A stretch of 37,482 nucleotides of DNA from Geobacteraceae bacterium (GTDB lineage: Bacteria > Desulfobacterota > Desulfuromonadia > Geobacterales > Geobacteraceae). Every line of letters begins with the position of its first letter. Position 1 is the stretch's first letter. The position numbers and the translations under genes were made by a program. Shown here piece by piece: positions 17,217-25,173 of the stretch. The notes under the pieces are model-generated. The model saw only the letters and a list, made by a program, of their open reading frames with translations. It was not told the DNA's origin and did not search any database. The stretch lies in assembly GCA_028683555.1 (NCBI GenBank), contig JAQUHN010000014.1, forward strand, positions 1 through 37,482. Reading direction: 5' to 3'.

Positions 17217-18074
17217 TCATTTAATTTCATAGGTAAAAGTCGTCGGGCTCCCGTTACGAATCAGATCAAGCTTGATCCTGCTCTGGCCCTTCAAGGATAC
17301 CAGCGTCTGCATTGCCTTTTCCGGCGAATCGAGATCAAAATCGTTGATACGGAGGAGCGTATCGCCGTTATTGATCCCCACCATAGCGAAAATCCCGCCC
17401 GGCTTCACCTCGGAAACATTGAAGCCTTGCACCTGGCCATCCTCCGAATGGGGAAGGAGGCGGGCATCGGTCATTGCCTGGCCGATATTATCCAGTGCGG
17501 CATTGAGGGCACGCTGATCAACCACATAACTGCCGGCCGACACCTGGCTGGCAAGGGTGCCATTCGGGGCCCCATTTGCCGGAGTTTTTGCCGTCTCGCC
17601 GAGAACTTCGGTCGGCGCCAGGATCTTGATTCGAGAGCTACCGCTTTGGATTTCGATCTCCTCCCGGCGGACGGAAACCAGCGGCCCGATATCGTAAACA
17701 TCGTCCCCAAGGCGGAACACCCGTTCTTCCCGTGTGCTTTGCCGCAGAATAAGAGCAAACGTTTCACGGAAAGAGCCAACAGCGGTCCCCAGCAGCACCA
17801 GATCAGCCGGAGCAGCCGCGGCAGGGCCTTCAGCCTGGGCAAGGGAGGTAAGCTTACCCTGCGTGGCTTTGCCGAAAAGGCCTTTTTCAAGTATAGCGGA
17901 AAAGGAGGCAAGGTCATCCCTTCGCACCACGCGTTCGGCAGGAATTTCTTTTTTCAGAGAGGAGGGAAAAGTTCTGGAAAGCTTGTAGGCAATCACATCG
18001 GAAGCAATCATGGCAATCACCACGAGGATCAGAACGGACACGATAATGTTGAGAACCACGATTTTCTTATCCAT
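17217..18074 (-). CDS. gspC: Type II secretion coupling protein GspC
   Basis: GspC links the inner-membrane platform to the secretin and takes part in substrate recognition. The 285-residue protein has one N-terminal transmembrane helix (about residues 7-28). A homology region follows (about 90-150: VLLGTAVGSFRETFALIL...RVFRLGDDVYDIGPLVSV), then a linker and a C-terminal PDZ domain (about 205-285: FNVSEVKPGGIFAMVGINNGDTLLRINDF). It is the first gene of the operon, 34-39 bases downstream of a strong promoter with a dyad. Confidence 0.94.
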   Translation of the reverse strand: MDKKIVVLNIIVSVLILVVIAMIASDVIAYKLSRTFPSSLKKEIPAERVVRRDDLASFSAILEKGLFGKATQGKLTSLAQAEGPAAAAPADLVLLGTAVGSFRETFALILRQSTREERVFRLGDDVYDIGPLVSVRREEIEIQSGSSRIKILAPTEVLGETAKTPANGAPNGTLASQVSAGSYVVDQRALNAALDNIGQAMTDARLLPHSEDGQVQGFNVSEVKPGGIFAMVGINNGDTLLRINDFDLDSPEKAMQTLVSLKGQSRIKLDLIRNGSPTTFTYEIK

Positions 18075-18103
18075 GAAAGACCCGATTCCTGAGGCAAAAT
18101 TAA

Positions 18104-18129
18104 ACTCACTATAATCAAAAACAGTGAGT
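18104..18129. promoter_or_regulatory. Operator-like dyad over the gsp promoter
   Basis: ACTCACT (18104-18110) and AGTGAGT (18123-18129) form a perfect 7-bp inverted repeat with a 12-base spacer. One arm overlaps the -10 element and the other lies in the spacer next to the -35. The position fits a repressor site. No regulator gene is adjacent. Confidence 0.45.
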
Positions 18130-18136
18130 GAATCAA
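18108..18136 (-). promoter_or_regulatory. Promoter of the gsp operon
   Basis: Read on the minus strand, TTGATT (18136-18131) and TATAGT (18113-18108) are separated by exactly 17 bases. This is a strong sigma70-type match. The expected start is near 18101, giving a short leader before the gspC ATG at 18074. Confidence 0.7.
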
Positions 18137-18361
18137 GGGAAATCGGGAAACAAGGGCTGTCCGGGAACGGCTTACAAGTGAGTAAAATTGGAGTTTTATT
18201 GGACTTAAAGTCGGTCGACGGCGCGTTGTTCGAGCAACACCGTAGAGAATATGAAGGCGTGTCGGTATAGTGCGGAACAAATTTCCGAACCGAAGGTAAA
18301 CAGAAGGGCGGTCACAAGGCAACGGGAAGACGCTGGATGCTGCAACGAAAAAAGCTAGACC

Positions 18362-18718
18362 TTATTTAACTGTCGAACCGTGGTTCCGGTCGACAATTCT
18401 GGAAGGATTGAAACACTTCTTGAATGCAGGATCGGGAGATGAACACAGCGTCCCCTCCAGCGTCAGTTTTTGCCACTGAAAATTTCTCCGCAGCTCTTCA
18501 CCGAGAGGTCCGACAAGGAGATAGTCCTGATCTCTCGTAGCCGCATCAGGGTTTTCGCCCACAGTCAGCACCACACGGGTAAATGGTTCATTACCAACGA
18601 CCCTGACAGTGCCCGTTATGGACTGTGCCCCGCCACCCTGCATATTCATTGCACACCCCAGCAAAGCACCGAGAAGAACCAGCGCAACAACCACGGTGAC
18701 CGACAGGATTTTTGTCAT
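18362..18718 (-). CDS. Small hypothetical lipoprotein
   Basis: The 118-residue product has a clear lipoprotein signal peptide: MTKIL followed by a hydrophobic stretch ending LLGC, with Cys22 lipidated. A small domain follows (SITGTVRVVGNEPFTRVVLTV...LLVGPLGEELRR...KLTLEGTLC) whose strand pattern suggests a compact beta-barrel or OB-like fold. Two further cysteines (LCSSPDPAFKKC) might form a disulfide. I do not recognise the family. It lies between the gsp operon promoter and the M30-like protease, both on the same strand, and has its own structured leader. Confidence 0.65.
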   Translation of the reverse strand: MTKILSVTVVVALVLLGALLGCAMNMQGGGAQSITGTVRVVGNEPFTRVVLTVGENPDAATRDQDYLLVGPLGEELRRNFQWQKLTLEGTLCSSPDPAFKKCFNPSRIVDRNHGSTVK

Positions 18719-18741
18719 GCTCGCCCTTTCATCGGGTTTCG

Positions 18742-18788
18742 GCGGGAAGCCCGCTCACCTCCTACAAGAGAAGGATACGCGGGCTTCC
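18742..18788 (-). repeat. Alternative hairpins in leader of the small lipoprotein gene
   Basis: GGAAGCCCGC (18745-18754) and GCGGGCTTCC (18779-18788) form a perfect 10-bp inverted repeat with a 24-base loop. The proximal arm can instead fold on itself (GCGGG, AAG, CCCGC at 18742-18754). On the mRNA the loop holds TAGGAGGTGA, a strong Shine-Dalgarno-like string with no start codon at the right distance. There is no T-run. Confidence 0.45.
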
Positions 18789-18897
18789 GGTGAAACTGCC
18801 GACAGCTCTGAATAGTCTTCAAAGAAGACCACGAAATACATCTACGTGAAAATTCTCCGCCCAACGATTGACAAGCAAACCAGCCTCCGCGAACTTT

Positions 18898-20439
18898 TTA
18901 GAACGAAGGCCGTGCGCCCGTATTTCTCAATGCCTGCTCCCTTTCCCTAAAGAACGAATCCATACGGATGGGATATTTCTTGCCGCGCAGCGCAGTGAGC
19001 CTTTTCAGGGCGGGACTTGCATTGACTTCGGCCAGTGTCTGCCGGGGAGACTTCACAACCCTTGTTTCGACAATCGTTGAAAGTTCTACGTCGGCAAGCT
19101 TCGAGGGATTCTGCACCACCGAGCTGTACGTTACCGTTCCGCCGGTTGCAGAAGCCCCGCCGGTTTGCTGCTCGACCAGATAACCGTTGACAGTGTAGTC
19201 ATAGGAAGATCCCGATGCCATGGTGAAAGTGACAGCGGAAGCGCCGTCGTTGATGAATGAGGCAAAGTTGTACGAATTGGATCTCGTCCAGGCAACCGTA
19301 CCGGCAGGGGGAGTCGTAGGGGCATACCAGTAAAAATTCATGCTGTATGGCCGGAGAGCTGCCAGGCTTTCGACATTTAGCCTGCTGTCCGGGAACAATC
19401 CGGGAAGACCATCGTGAACGCCGGAGGTCTCGATCTCGTCATACGACCACTCCGGGTGCTCCGGCCAACTTGAGGTGCCCGAAGCGACCGCAATCGACAA
19501 GTCTCGGAAAGTTGCGTCAAAATCTTTTGCATAACCCGCCCCGGCTAATGCGGCATTCACCGAGCTAATCCCGGTGGAATCCTCGATCATCATCCGCCAG
19601 AAAATGCTGCTGTAAGTGGGATCAGGATACCGATCCTTGAAATACTGCGCCCACATGTAAACCACACCATAATCCTTCCAGCTGCTACCCCACTCGGTTA
19701 GGGAATTCGACACATCCTGCTCATAGGCCCAGACGCTGTACCAGCTTGGCCCATACCCGCAGTAGGTGCCGGCAACGGTGGACATGGCCTCGTTCAACCA
19801 TGTTGCATCGCCCAGGCTTTGGAGGTGATATTTCTGCTCCCAATGAATCATGTGCTGGAATTCGTGGGCAAGGGTATCATTGAAATCCGCGTCACCGGCC
19901 GTGGCGGGATAGATATCCATGTAGAACATTTCCTTTTCATTCGAATATCGATAAACACTCGTGTCATACTCATTGGTCGGATCGAAATAGCCGGCTATGT
20001 AGCCGGTACTGCCTCCAGGAGTATAGCCATCCTGGATATCAAGCAGCAGGATGTACACCTTTCCGTCGCCGTCGATGCCCGGTTTCGGCTCGCTGCCGAA
20101 GGCACCGGTGACACCGGGATAGATATTTGTGTCGAATTCGTCTTTGACCCTGTCGATCGTAGCCTGGTCGACAACCTTGTCTTTCTGGAGGTAGACATAG
20201 CAATTCGTCCCTTCCGCTACAAGAGAAGCGCTGACTGCGTAGTCCCGATCAAGGTCGAAATTATAGGCATAGAAGGTGACATATTCCGTTTCGGGAGGCG
20301 TCTCCGGATCTGTTCCAGGATCCGTTCCAGGATCTGTTGTCGAAATCGGCATGTAATACGACGTACTGTCGCCACCCCCACCGCAGCCGCAAAAAAGTCC
20401 TAAAACAACCAGGCACAAAATGAATCGGAGATATCTCAT
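18898..20439 (-). CDS. Secreted M30-like zinc metalloprotease lipoprotein
   Basis: The 513-residue product has a lipoprotein-type signal (LFCGC, Cys19) and an acidic Pro-Gly-Thr-Asp repeat linker (about residues 35-50). A metalloprotease domain follows, with HEFQHMIHW (zinc motif 192-196) and WLNEAMS about 20 residues later (Glu217 as likely third ligand). This arrangement resembles peptidase family M30 (hyicolysin). A beta-rich C-terminal region follows (VAWTRSNSYNFASFINDG, VTFTMASGSSYDYTVNGYLV), then a basic tail. GGGAG lies nine bases before the ATG. Its place just upstream of the gsp operon makes it a plausible T2SS substrate, which is inference only. Confidence 0.8.
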   Translation of the reverse strand: MRYLRFILCLVVLGLFCGCGGGGDSTSYYMPISTTDPGTDPGTDPETPPETEYVTFYAYNFDLDRDYAVSASLVAEGTNCYVYLQKDKVVDQATIDRVKDEFDTNIYPGVTGAFGSEPKPGIDGDGKVYILLLDIQDGYTPGGSTGYIAGYFDPTNEYDTSVYRYSNEKEMFYMDIYPATAGDADFNDTLAHEFQHMIHWEQKYHLQSLGDATWLNEAMSTVAGTYCGYGPSWYSVWAYEQDVSNSLTEWGSSWKDYGVVYMWAQYFKDRYPDPTYSSIFWRMMIEDSTGISSVNAALAGAGYAKDFDATFRDLSIAVASGTSSWPEHPEWSYDEIETSGVHDGLPGLFPDSRLNVESLAALRPYSMNFYWYAPTTPPAGTVAWTRSNSYNFASFINDGASAVTFTMASGSSYDYTVNGYLVEQQTGGASATGGTVTYSSVVQNPSKLADVELSTIVETRVVKSPRQTLAEVNASPALKRLTALRGKKYPIRMDSFFREREQALRNTGARPSF

Positions 20440-20488
20440 ACGATTGCACTCCCTTGTGAATTTGTAGCAGAATAAACCACATTTCGCT

Positions 20489-20515
20489 TATATACTTTTT
20501 ATGAGAAAAAGTAAA
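20489..20515 (-). promoter_or_regulatory. Possible promoter with dyad for the M30-like protease
   Basis: On the minus strand, TTTACT (20515-20510) precedes TATATA (20494-20489) by 15 bases, a suboptimal spacing. A perfect 8-bp inverted repeat, TACTTTTT (20493-20500) and AAAAAGTA (20506-20513), overlaps it. The rest of the 243-base divergent gap to mqnB holds only weak plus-strand promoter-like strings. Confidence 0.3.
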
Positions 20516-20682
20516 CTTGAAAAACCCGGACGCAGCTGGTTCAGGCTCGCAAGAATTTCTGATGCGTGAATAGGGATTGATCTTGCACTAAAAAATGCTA
20601 CCATAGATTTTTCTACCCTGCGCAGGCCATAGAGTATCTATCGGCTAGTGGAACATAATACTTTAGAAACAAGACTTTTGCC

Positions 20683-21402
20683 ATGAAAACTATCGCCGTC
20701 ACCGCGGCTACGCCCGTGGAACTATCTGCCCTCGTCAAAGCATTTGGCGCCCAACGTAATCCCGAATCGCTGCCGTGGGATATCTTTGTGGCACAAGACT
20801 CTTCCTCTAGAATTATTTTCACTATTTCCGGCATCGGCACGGCAAATGCCTCCGCTGCTGCGGCCCTTGCGGCGCATCTCTTTGCACCGCAGTTGATGAT
20901 TACCACCGGCTGCGCCGGGGCTTACCCCGGATGCGGACTGAATATCGGGGATATCGCGTTGGCAACAGCCGAGATTTTTGCCGATGCCGGGGTAGCAATT
21001 CCGGAAGGTTGGCGCACCCTCGAACACATCGGCATCCCGCTTTTGGAGCAAAACGGAAACCGCTACTTCAATGAGATTGCACTTTCCCGGCAGGCGAACA
21101 GGGCGGCTCTGCACCTGGCGGACAGCCTCGGTACCGCGCTATTTCCCGGCAAGTTCCTTACCGTGGCCACCTGCAGTGGAACAACAGCAAGAGGAGTTGA
21201 GCTGAAAAATCGCTTCGACGGACTTTGCGAAAACATGGAAGGGGCCGCCGTCGCCCTGGTAGCAGCACGCTACGGTATCGAATGCCTGGAAATTCGCGGT
21301 ATCAGCAACCAGGTAGAGAACCGGGATATTAGCTGCTGGGATGTCGGCCTGGCATCCGCCAAAGCCCAGCTTTTCCTTGAACAGTTTATCAGGAATTACT
21401 AG
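20683..21402 (+). CDS. mqnB: Futalosine hydrolase MqnB
   Basis: MqnB hydrolyses futalosine to dehypoxanthine futalosine and hypoxanthine in the alternative menaquinone pathway. The 239-residue protein has the nucleoside-phosphorylase/MTAN fold: an N-terminal VTAATPVELSAL, the glycine-rich FTISGIGTANASAAAAL, and the substrate-binding ENMEGAAVALVAARYGI followed by EIRGISNQVENRD, whose aspartate matches the catalytic acid of this superfamily. No good Shine-Dalgarno sequence precedes the ATG at 20683. It is followed two bases later by mqnD. MTA/SAH nucleosidase is the alternative by fold, but pairing with mqnD decides the call. Confidence 0.9.
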   Translation: MKTIAVTAATPVELSALVKAFGAQRNPESLPWDIFVAQDSSSRIIFTISGIGTANASAAAALAAHLFAPQLMITTGCAGAYPGCGLNIGDIALATAEIFADAGVAIPEGWRTLEHIGIPLLEQNGNRYFNEIALSRQANRAALHLADSLGTALFPGKFLTVATCSGTTARGVELKNRFDGLCENMEGAAVALVAARYGIECLEIRGISNQVENRDISCWDVGLASAKAQLFLEQFIRNY

Positions 21403-21404
21403 TC

Positions 21405-22247
21405 ATGCAGCCCCTGACCCTTGGCTATTCGCCGTGCCCCAACGATACCTTTCTATTTTACCCCCTCGTTCACGGCAGAGTCCCCTGCCACGGACTTCAT
21501 TTTGTCGAACGGCTGGAAGATGTGGAAACCCTCAACCGACTGGCAATGGCAGGTGCCCTGGATATCTGCAAGGTGTCGTACCACGCCTTTGCCCATATTC
21601 GCGAGCGCTATATCCTGTTGCGTTCCGGAGGCGCAATGGGTAAGGGCTGTGGTCCGCTGATCGTGGCAAAAAAGGCTTTTCAACCAGAACAACTCCGGAG
21701 AAAAAAAATTGCCGTCCCCGGTCGCTTTACAACCGCCAGTCTCCTGCTCCAGCTCTTCGACCCGTCGCTGACTGAGCTGATCTTCCTGCCTTTCGACGAA
21801 ATCATGCCCGCCGTGCAAGAAGGAAGAGTCGAGGCAGGGGTTATCATCCACGAATCGCGTTTCACCTTTCATACGTACGGTTTGCAGAAGGTTCTCGATC
21901 TGGGAGAGTGGTGGGAAAAGTGCAGTGGCCTCCCCCTCCCGCTCGGCGGTATCGCCGCCCGACGGTCTCTCGGGCCATCTCTTCTGGCCATGCTCAGCGA
22001 AATCGTGCGTGCAAGCGTCGCATACGCGCGCAACCACCCCGCCGAGACACTCGGCTATGTCCACGGCCATTCCCAGGAAATGAGCGAGCAGGTATGCTCA
22101 TCCCATATCGACCTCTACGTGAACGATTACTCCCTTGATCCCGGCCCTGAAGGAGAAAGCGCGGCGGAATTCCTTTTTGCGCGCGGCGAGCAACTCGGCT
22201 TGCTCCCCGCATCAAGTACCCCCCTTTTCGTGCCCGCGAAAAAGTAG
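21405..22247 (+). CDS. mqnD: 1,4-dihydroxy-6-naphthoate synthase MqnD
   Basis: MqnD converts cyclic dehypoxanthine futalosine to 1,4-dihydroxy-6-naphthoate, a late step of futalosine-route menaquinone synthesis. The 280-residue protein shows the family opening LGYSPCPNDTFLFYPL, the KVSYHAF and GGAMGKGCGPLIVAK motifs, and the periplasmic-binding-protein-like fold expected (FDEIMPAVQEGRVEAGVIIHESRFTF). It starts two bases after the mqnB stop, so the two form an operon. The remaining genes of the pathway (mqnA, mqnC, mqnE) are not in the window. Confidence 0.95.
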   Translation: MQPLTLGYSPCPNDTFLFYPLVHGRVPCHGLHFVERLEDVETLNRLAMAGALDICKVSYHAFAHIRERYILLRSGGAMGKGCGPLIVAKKAFQPEQLRRKKIAVPGRFTTASLLLQLFDPSLTELIFLPFDEIMPAVQEGRVEAGVIIHESRFTFHTYGLQKVLDLGEWWEKCSGLPLPLGGIAARRSLGPSLLAMLSEIVRASVAYARNHPAETLGYVHGHSQEMSEQVCSSHIDLYVNDYSLDPGPEGESAAEFLFARGEQLGLLPASSTPLFVPAKK

Positions 22248-22321
22248 GCTCCCACGTCAACCCACCACACCATATATTCTTGCAATATCAATATGTTACA
22301 TCCATCAAAACCGCAAAGACC

Positions 22322-22351
22322 TTGACACGGCGAGTCCCCATGGTGTATAGA
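22322..22351 (+). promoter_or_regulatory. Promoter of the rlpA-like gene
   Basis: A perfect TTGACA (22322-22327) and TATAGA (22346-22351) have an 18-base spacer. The predicted start near 22358 lies downstream of earlier in-frame ATGs, which supports translation from the ATG at 22379. Confidence 0.65.
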
Positions 22352-22378
22352 AATGGCTCGCCCAAAAAGGAGGTGCCA

Positions 22379-22834
22379 ATGGCATCATTGAACCGAAGGG
22401 GCACGCTGGCACTGTTTATCATCAGCCAGGCGCTACTCCTTCAGGTCCAGACACTTCCCTTGCAAGCAGAATCTTTATTGTCGGACCAAAACCAAGAGAA
22501 AATCCAGCAAACCCTCCCGAAACCGGATTGCACAATCGGCAAGAAGGGAATTGCCACTTATTACGCCAAGAAGTACCACGGTAAACGTACAGCATCAGGA
22601 AGCAAATATTCACCACAGAAACTGACTGCAGCACATCAGAGCCTCCCGCTGGGGACAAAGGTCAAGATTGTAAATCTTGCCAACAAAAATGAGGTGCACG
22701 TCACCGTAAATGACCGCTGTCGCAAAAGATCCTTTCCGTTCATTGATCTATCGCAGGCAGCGGCAGAAAAACTGGGGTTTTTCGGAAAGGGAACCGCAAA
22801 GGTACTGATTATTCCTTTGCATGAAGAATCCTAG
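22379..22834 (+). CDS. RlpA-like double-psi beta-barrel protein
   Basis: The 151-residue product starts at the ATG at 22379 (AAGGAGG five bases upstream, promoter just before). A signal peptide (about residues 1-30, ending LQA) is followed by one RlpA/DPBB domain: GIATYYAKKYHGKRTASG, AAHQSLPLGTKVKIVNL, VTVNDRC, FIDLSQAAAEKLG. In well-studied RlpA proteins the last position of the TANGE motif is a catalytic glutamate; here it is Ser75, although the conserved His86 and Asp112 remain. There is no SPOR domain. It may bind glycan without cutting it. Cys51 and Cys114 could form a disulfide. A strong terminator follows. Confidence 0.82.
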   Translation: MASLNRRGTLALFIISQALLLQVQTLPLQAESLLSDQNQEKIQQTLPKPDCTIGKKGIATYYAKKYHGKRTASGSKYSPQKLTAAHQSLPLGTKVKIVNLANKNEVHVTVNDRCRKRSFPFIDLSQAAAEKLGFFGKGTAKVLIIPLHEES

Positions 22835-22854
22835 CAAACAACTCTTGGGCGAAT

Positions 22855-22899
22855 ACAACAGAAAAAGGCCGGGTATGATACCCGGCCTTTTTCTGTTGT
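22855..22899. terminator. Bidirectional terminator between rlpA-like and TPR genes
   Basis: A perfect 21-bp inverted repeat (22855-22875 with 22879-22899) closes on a 3-base loop (TGA). The core is GGCCGGGTA/TACCCGGCC, flanked by A5 on the left and T5 on the right. It can terminate the converging transcripts from both sides. The remaining 130 bases up to the TPR gene stop show nothing else. Confidence 0.9.
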
Positions 22900-23033
22900 C
22901 TGAGGAAAACCCGACAACAAGCCTTCTCTCCAGCTGATATTTTCACATCACCGGCACAGGGTAGCACGTAGCAGGAAATACCTTCGCAACGACTTGAGAC
23001 AGCCTGTTCCTGGCAGCAGCAGCAGCTAACGAA

Positions 23034-25001
23034 TCATTTCTTCTTTTTTCCCTTGGATGTTTTTTTAGCCTTCTTCCCCCCCTTGACAGTTTTCTTGCTT
23101 TTACTGCTGGATGAGGCTTTCTTTTTTGAGACGCCCTTGGAAGCCTTTCGGGATTTCTTGCCTTTCTTCGCCGATGCAGCACGTTTCGACTTTTTCTTTT
23201 TTCCGCTGGCGTACGATTTCTTTCGGTAGACCTGGGTTTCAGGAGAGATCTCATCCCGAACATTGCCCAGAAGTACTTTCGTCTCCTCCAGCTTGGGATC
23301 GATCTTCTTCGCGATTTCAAGGGTCTCTTTCGCAAGTTCCAGCTGGCCGGTCTTCATATAGACCCGGCCAAGGGCGTTCAGAGCCTTGACATTGTCACCC
23401 TTCAGTTCGATGGCCTTCTGATACGACGGTATCGCCTCATCGTACTGCTTTTTGAATTCATGGATGAGACCCAGCTTGTAATGGTTGACGGAATCATCGG
23501 GTGCCAGCGCAACATTCTCTTTCAGCAGCGAAACCACCTCGGTAAATTTTTTCTTTTTCACATAGATCGCCAGCAAGGCATTTCTTGACTCCATGTCATC
23601 GTTCTTGAGGCGGATCGCTTGCAGGTAATGCTTTTCCGCTTCGTCATCCATGGAACTTCTCCGGTAAAGATTGGCCAGCTCCCGCTGAGCCTCCTGGTTG
23701 TCCGGGTCGAGACGCACGGCAAGTGCAAATTCATTGCGCGCCTCTTTAAAATCCCTGTTGCTCAAATATGCCCTGGCAAGCATAAAATGGGTCCTGGGAG
23801 TATCCTGCTTCATCTTGATGAGTTCCTGGTACAGCTCGATCGCCTGCAAATCGCTGCCACGCAGGGTATAGATATCGGCCAGAAGGCGCAGCGTATCAGG
23901 ATTTTCAGGCTCGCCGGAAAGTGCCTGCCGATACTCGACGACCGCTTCATCCAGCAGCCCTTTTCTTTCGTAGAGAATGCCGAGGTTGCGATGCAGAGCG
24001 GTGGTGCCGCCCTTGAGACGAATTGCTTCCCGGTAGCTGGAAATGGCTTCATCGTCCCGTCCGGCCGCCATATAGGCATCGCCGAGTTTTCTGAGGGTCT
24101 GGATGTCGCCCGGTTTCTCCTTGAGCGCCGTCTCCAGCTCCGGCATGGCCTTGACATAATTTCCCGACTTCAGGTATTCGTTGCCCTTGCGCAACTGCTC
24201 CATCAGTTCTACTGAACGATTTTTCCCAGCCAAAAGGTACTCATACTCCGCAGATTTCAGATCACCCTTCCGCTCATAGACCTGGGCCAGCAGCAGATGG
24301 ATTTTCTTGTTCTGCGGATTTGCCGCCTGCAATATCCGTAAATCCTCGAAAGCCTCGTCCGTTTCATTTAAATCCAGGTTAAGCTCAGCCATCCCGAGAC
24401 GCGCGGCCACATCGGTGCCATCCACCGCAAGGGCTTTGCGATATTCGTCGCGAGACTGATCATAGAGACCCTGCTTCCGATAGATCTCCGCAACCCCCAC
24501 ATGGAGGGACACATCAGCCGGCAGCCCCTTCACCGCCTCACTATAATGGTAAAGAGCAAGTGGGTAGATCTTCTTATCGGCATAGACCCTGGCAAGCCCC
24601 TTGTGATACAGCGGATCCTTGCTCATTGCAAGCGCCTTGGTCAACTCCAGAGCCGAATCGTCAAGCATTCCCTTGAGATAGTAGGCAAAGCCCAGTTTCC
24701 CGTTAGCCAGGGGAAAAGCAGGATCTTTCTTCAGACATTCCCGGTACTCTTCAATAGCGCCATCAAGATCGAAAACGCGCTCGCGCTGCAGTGCCTTGAC
24801 ATAATGGCCCGGAGCGCCATCCGCGCATAGCTCCAGAACACGTTTTTCAGCCTCTTCCCTTTCGGTCGCAAACTTCTTTTCATCAAGAACGGTCACGATC
24901 TTTTTGGCCTGGGTGCACTTGCCCGACAAACCAAAGGTCCAGTCAAAACCGCACGAAAGGGAAGCAAGGAAGGCCAACACAATAACAAGAGACTTTTTCA
25001 T
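23034..25001 (-). CDS. TPR protein with lysine-rich C-terminal tail
   Basis: The 655-residue product has an N-terminal signal sequence (MKKSLVIVLAFLASLSC), possibly lipidated at Cys17. From about residue 65 to 575 it is almost all tetratricopeptide repeats, roughly a dozen or more (GKLGFAYYLKGMLDDSALELTKAL, LRKLGDAYMAAGRDDEAISSYREAIRL). The last 64 residues (592-655) form a low-complexity tail with 29 lysines plus serine, alanine and glycine, like histone H1 or DNA/RNA- or polyanion-binding tails. The function is unknown; it probably acts as an envelope scaffold. The ATG at 25001 follows GAGGA, and it has its own promoter. Confidence 0.8.
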   Translation of the reverse strand: MKKSLVIVLAFLASLSCGFDWTFGLSGKCTQAKKIVTVLDEKKFATEREEAEKRVLELCADGAPGHYVKALQRERVFDLDGAIEEYRECLKKDPAFPLANGKLGFAYYLKGMLDDSALELTKALAMSKDPLYHKGLARVYADKKIYPLALYHYSEAVKGLPADVSLHVGVAEIYRKQGLYDQSRDEYRKALAVDGTDVAARLGMAELNLDLNETDEAFEDLRILQAANPQNKKIHLLLAQVYERKGDLKSAEYEYLLAGKNRSVELMEQLRKGNEYLKSGNYVKAMPELETALKEKPGDIQTLRKLGDAYMAAGRDDEAISSYREAIRLKGGTTALHRNLGILYERKGLLDEAVVEYRQALSGEPENPDTLRLLADIYTLRGSDLQAIELYQELIKMKQDTPRTHFMLARAYLSNRDFKEARNEFALAVRLDPDNQEAQRELANLYRRSSMDDEAEKHYLQAIRLKNDDMESRNALLAIYVKKKKFTEVVSLLKENVALAPDDSVNHYKLGLIHEFKKQYDEAIPSYQKAIELKGDNVKALNALGRVYMKTGQLELAKETLEIAKKIDPKLEETKVLLGNVRDEISPETQVYRKKSYASGKKKKSKRAASAKKGKKSRKASKGVSKKKASSSSKSKKTVKGGKKAKKTSKGKKKK

Positions 25002-25041
25002 CGGTATCCTCGCACAGATTCTCTAATAAAACAGGCAGCAG

Positions 25042-25070
25042 ATTATACACAGCCTCCCAAAATAATTCAA
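25042..25070 (-). promoter_or_regulatory. Promoter of the TPR protein gene
   Basis: On the minus strand, TTGAAT (25070-25065) and a perfect TATAAT (25047-25042) are separated by 17 bases. It is one of the best consensus promoters in the window. The leader to the ATG at 25001 is short. Confidence 0.75.
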
Positions 25071-25173
25071 ATTATTATCGGTAACCATACAGATTCACTC
25101 TGGATTAAACACCTTCGACATATCGGCCGCAATCGCCTGGAACACCATTCCGCCTAGCACTATGCGCCACTCG

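Noticed and set aside
17187-18092. Plus-strand reading frame (301 codons) opposite gspC
   Set aside because: It mirrors gspC in the antisense direction. The product resembles no family, and it would run against the gsp promoter.
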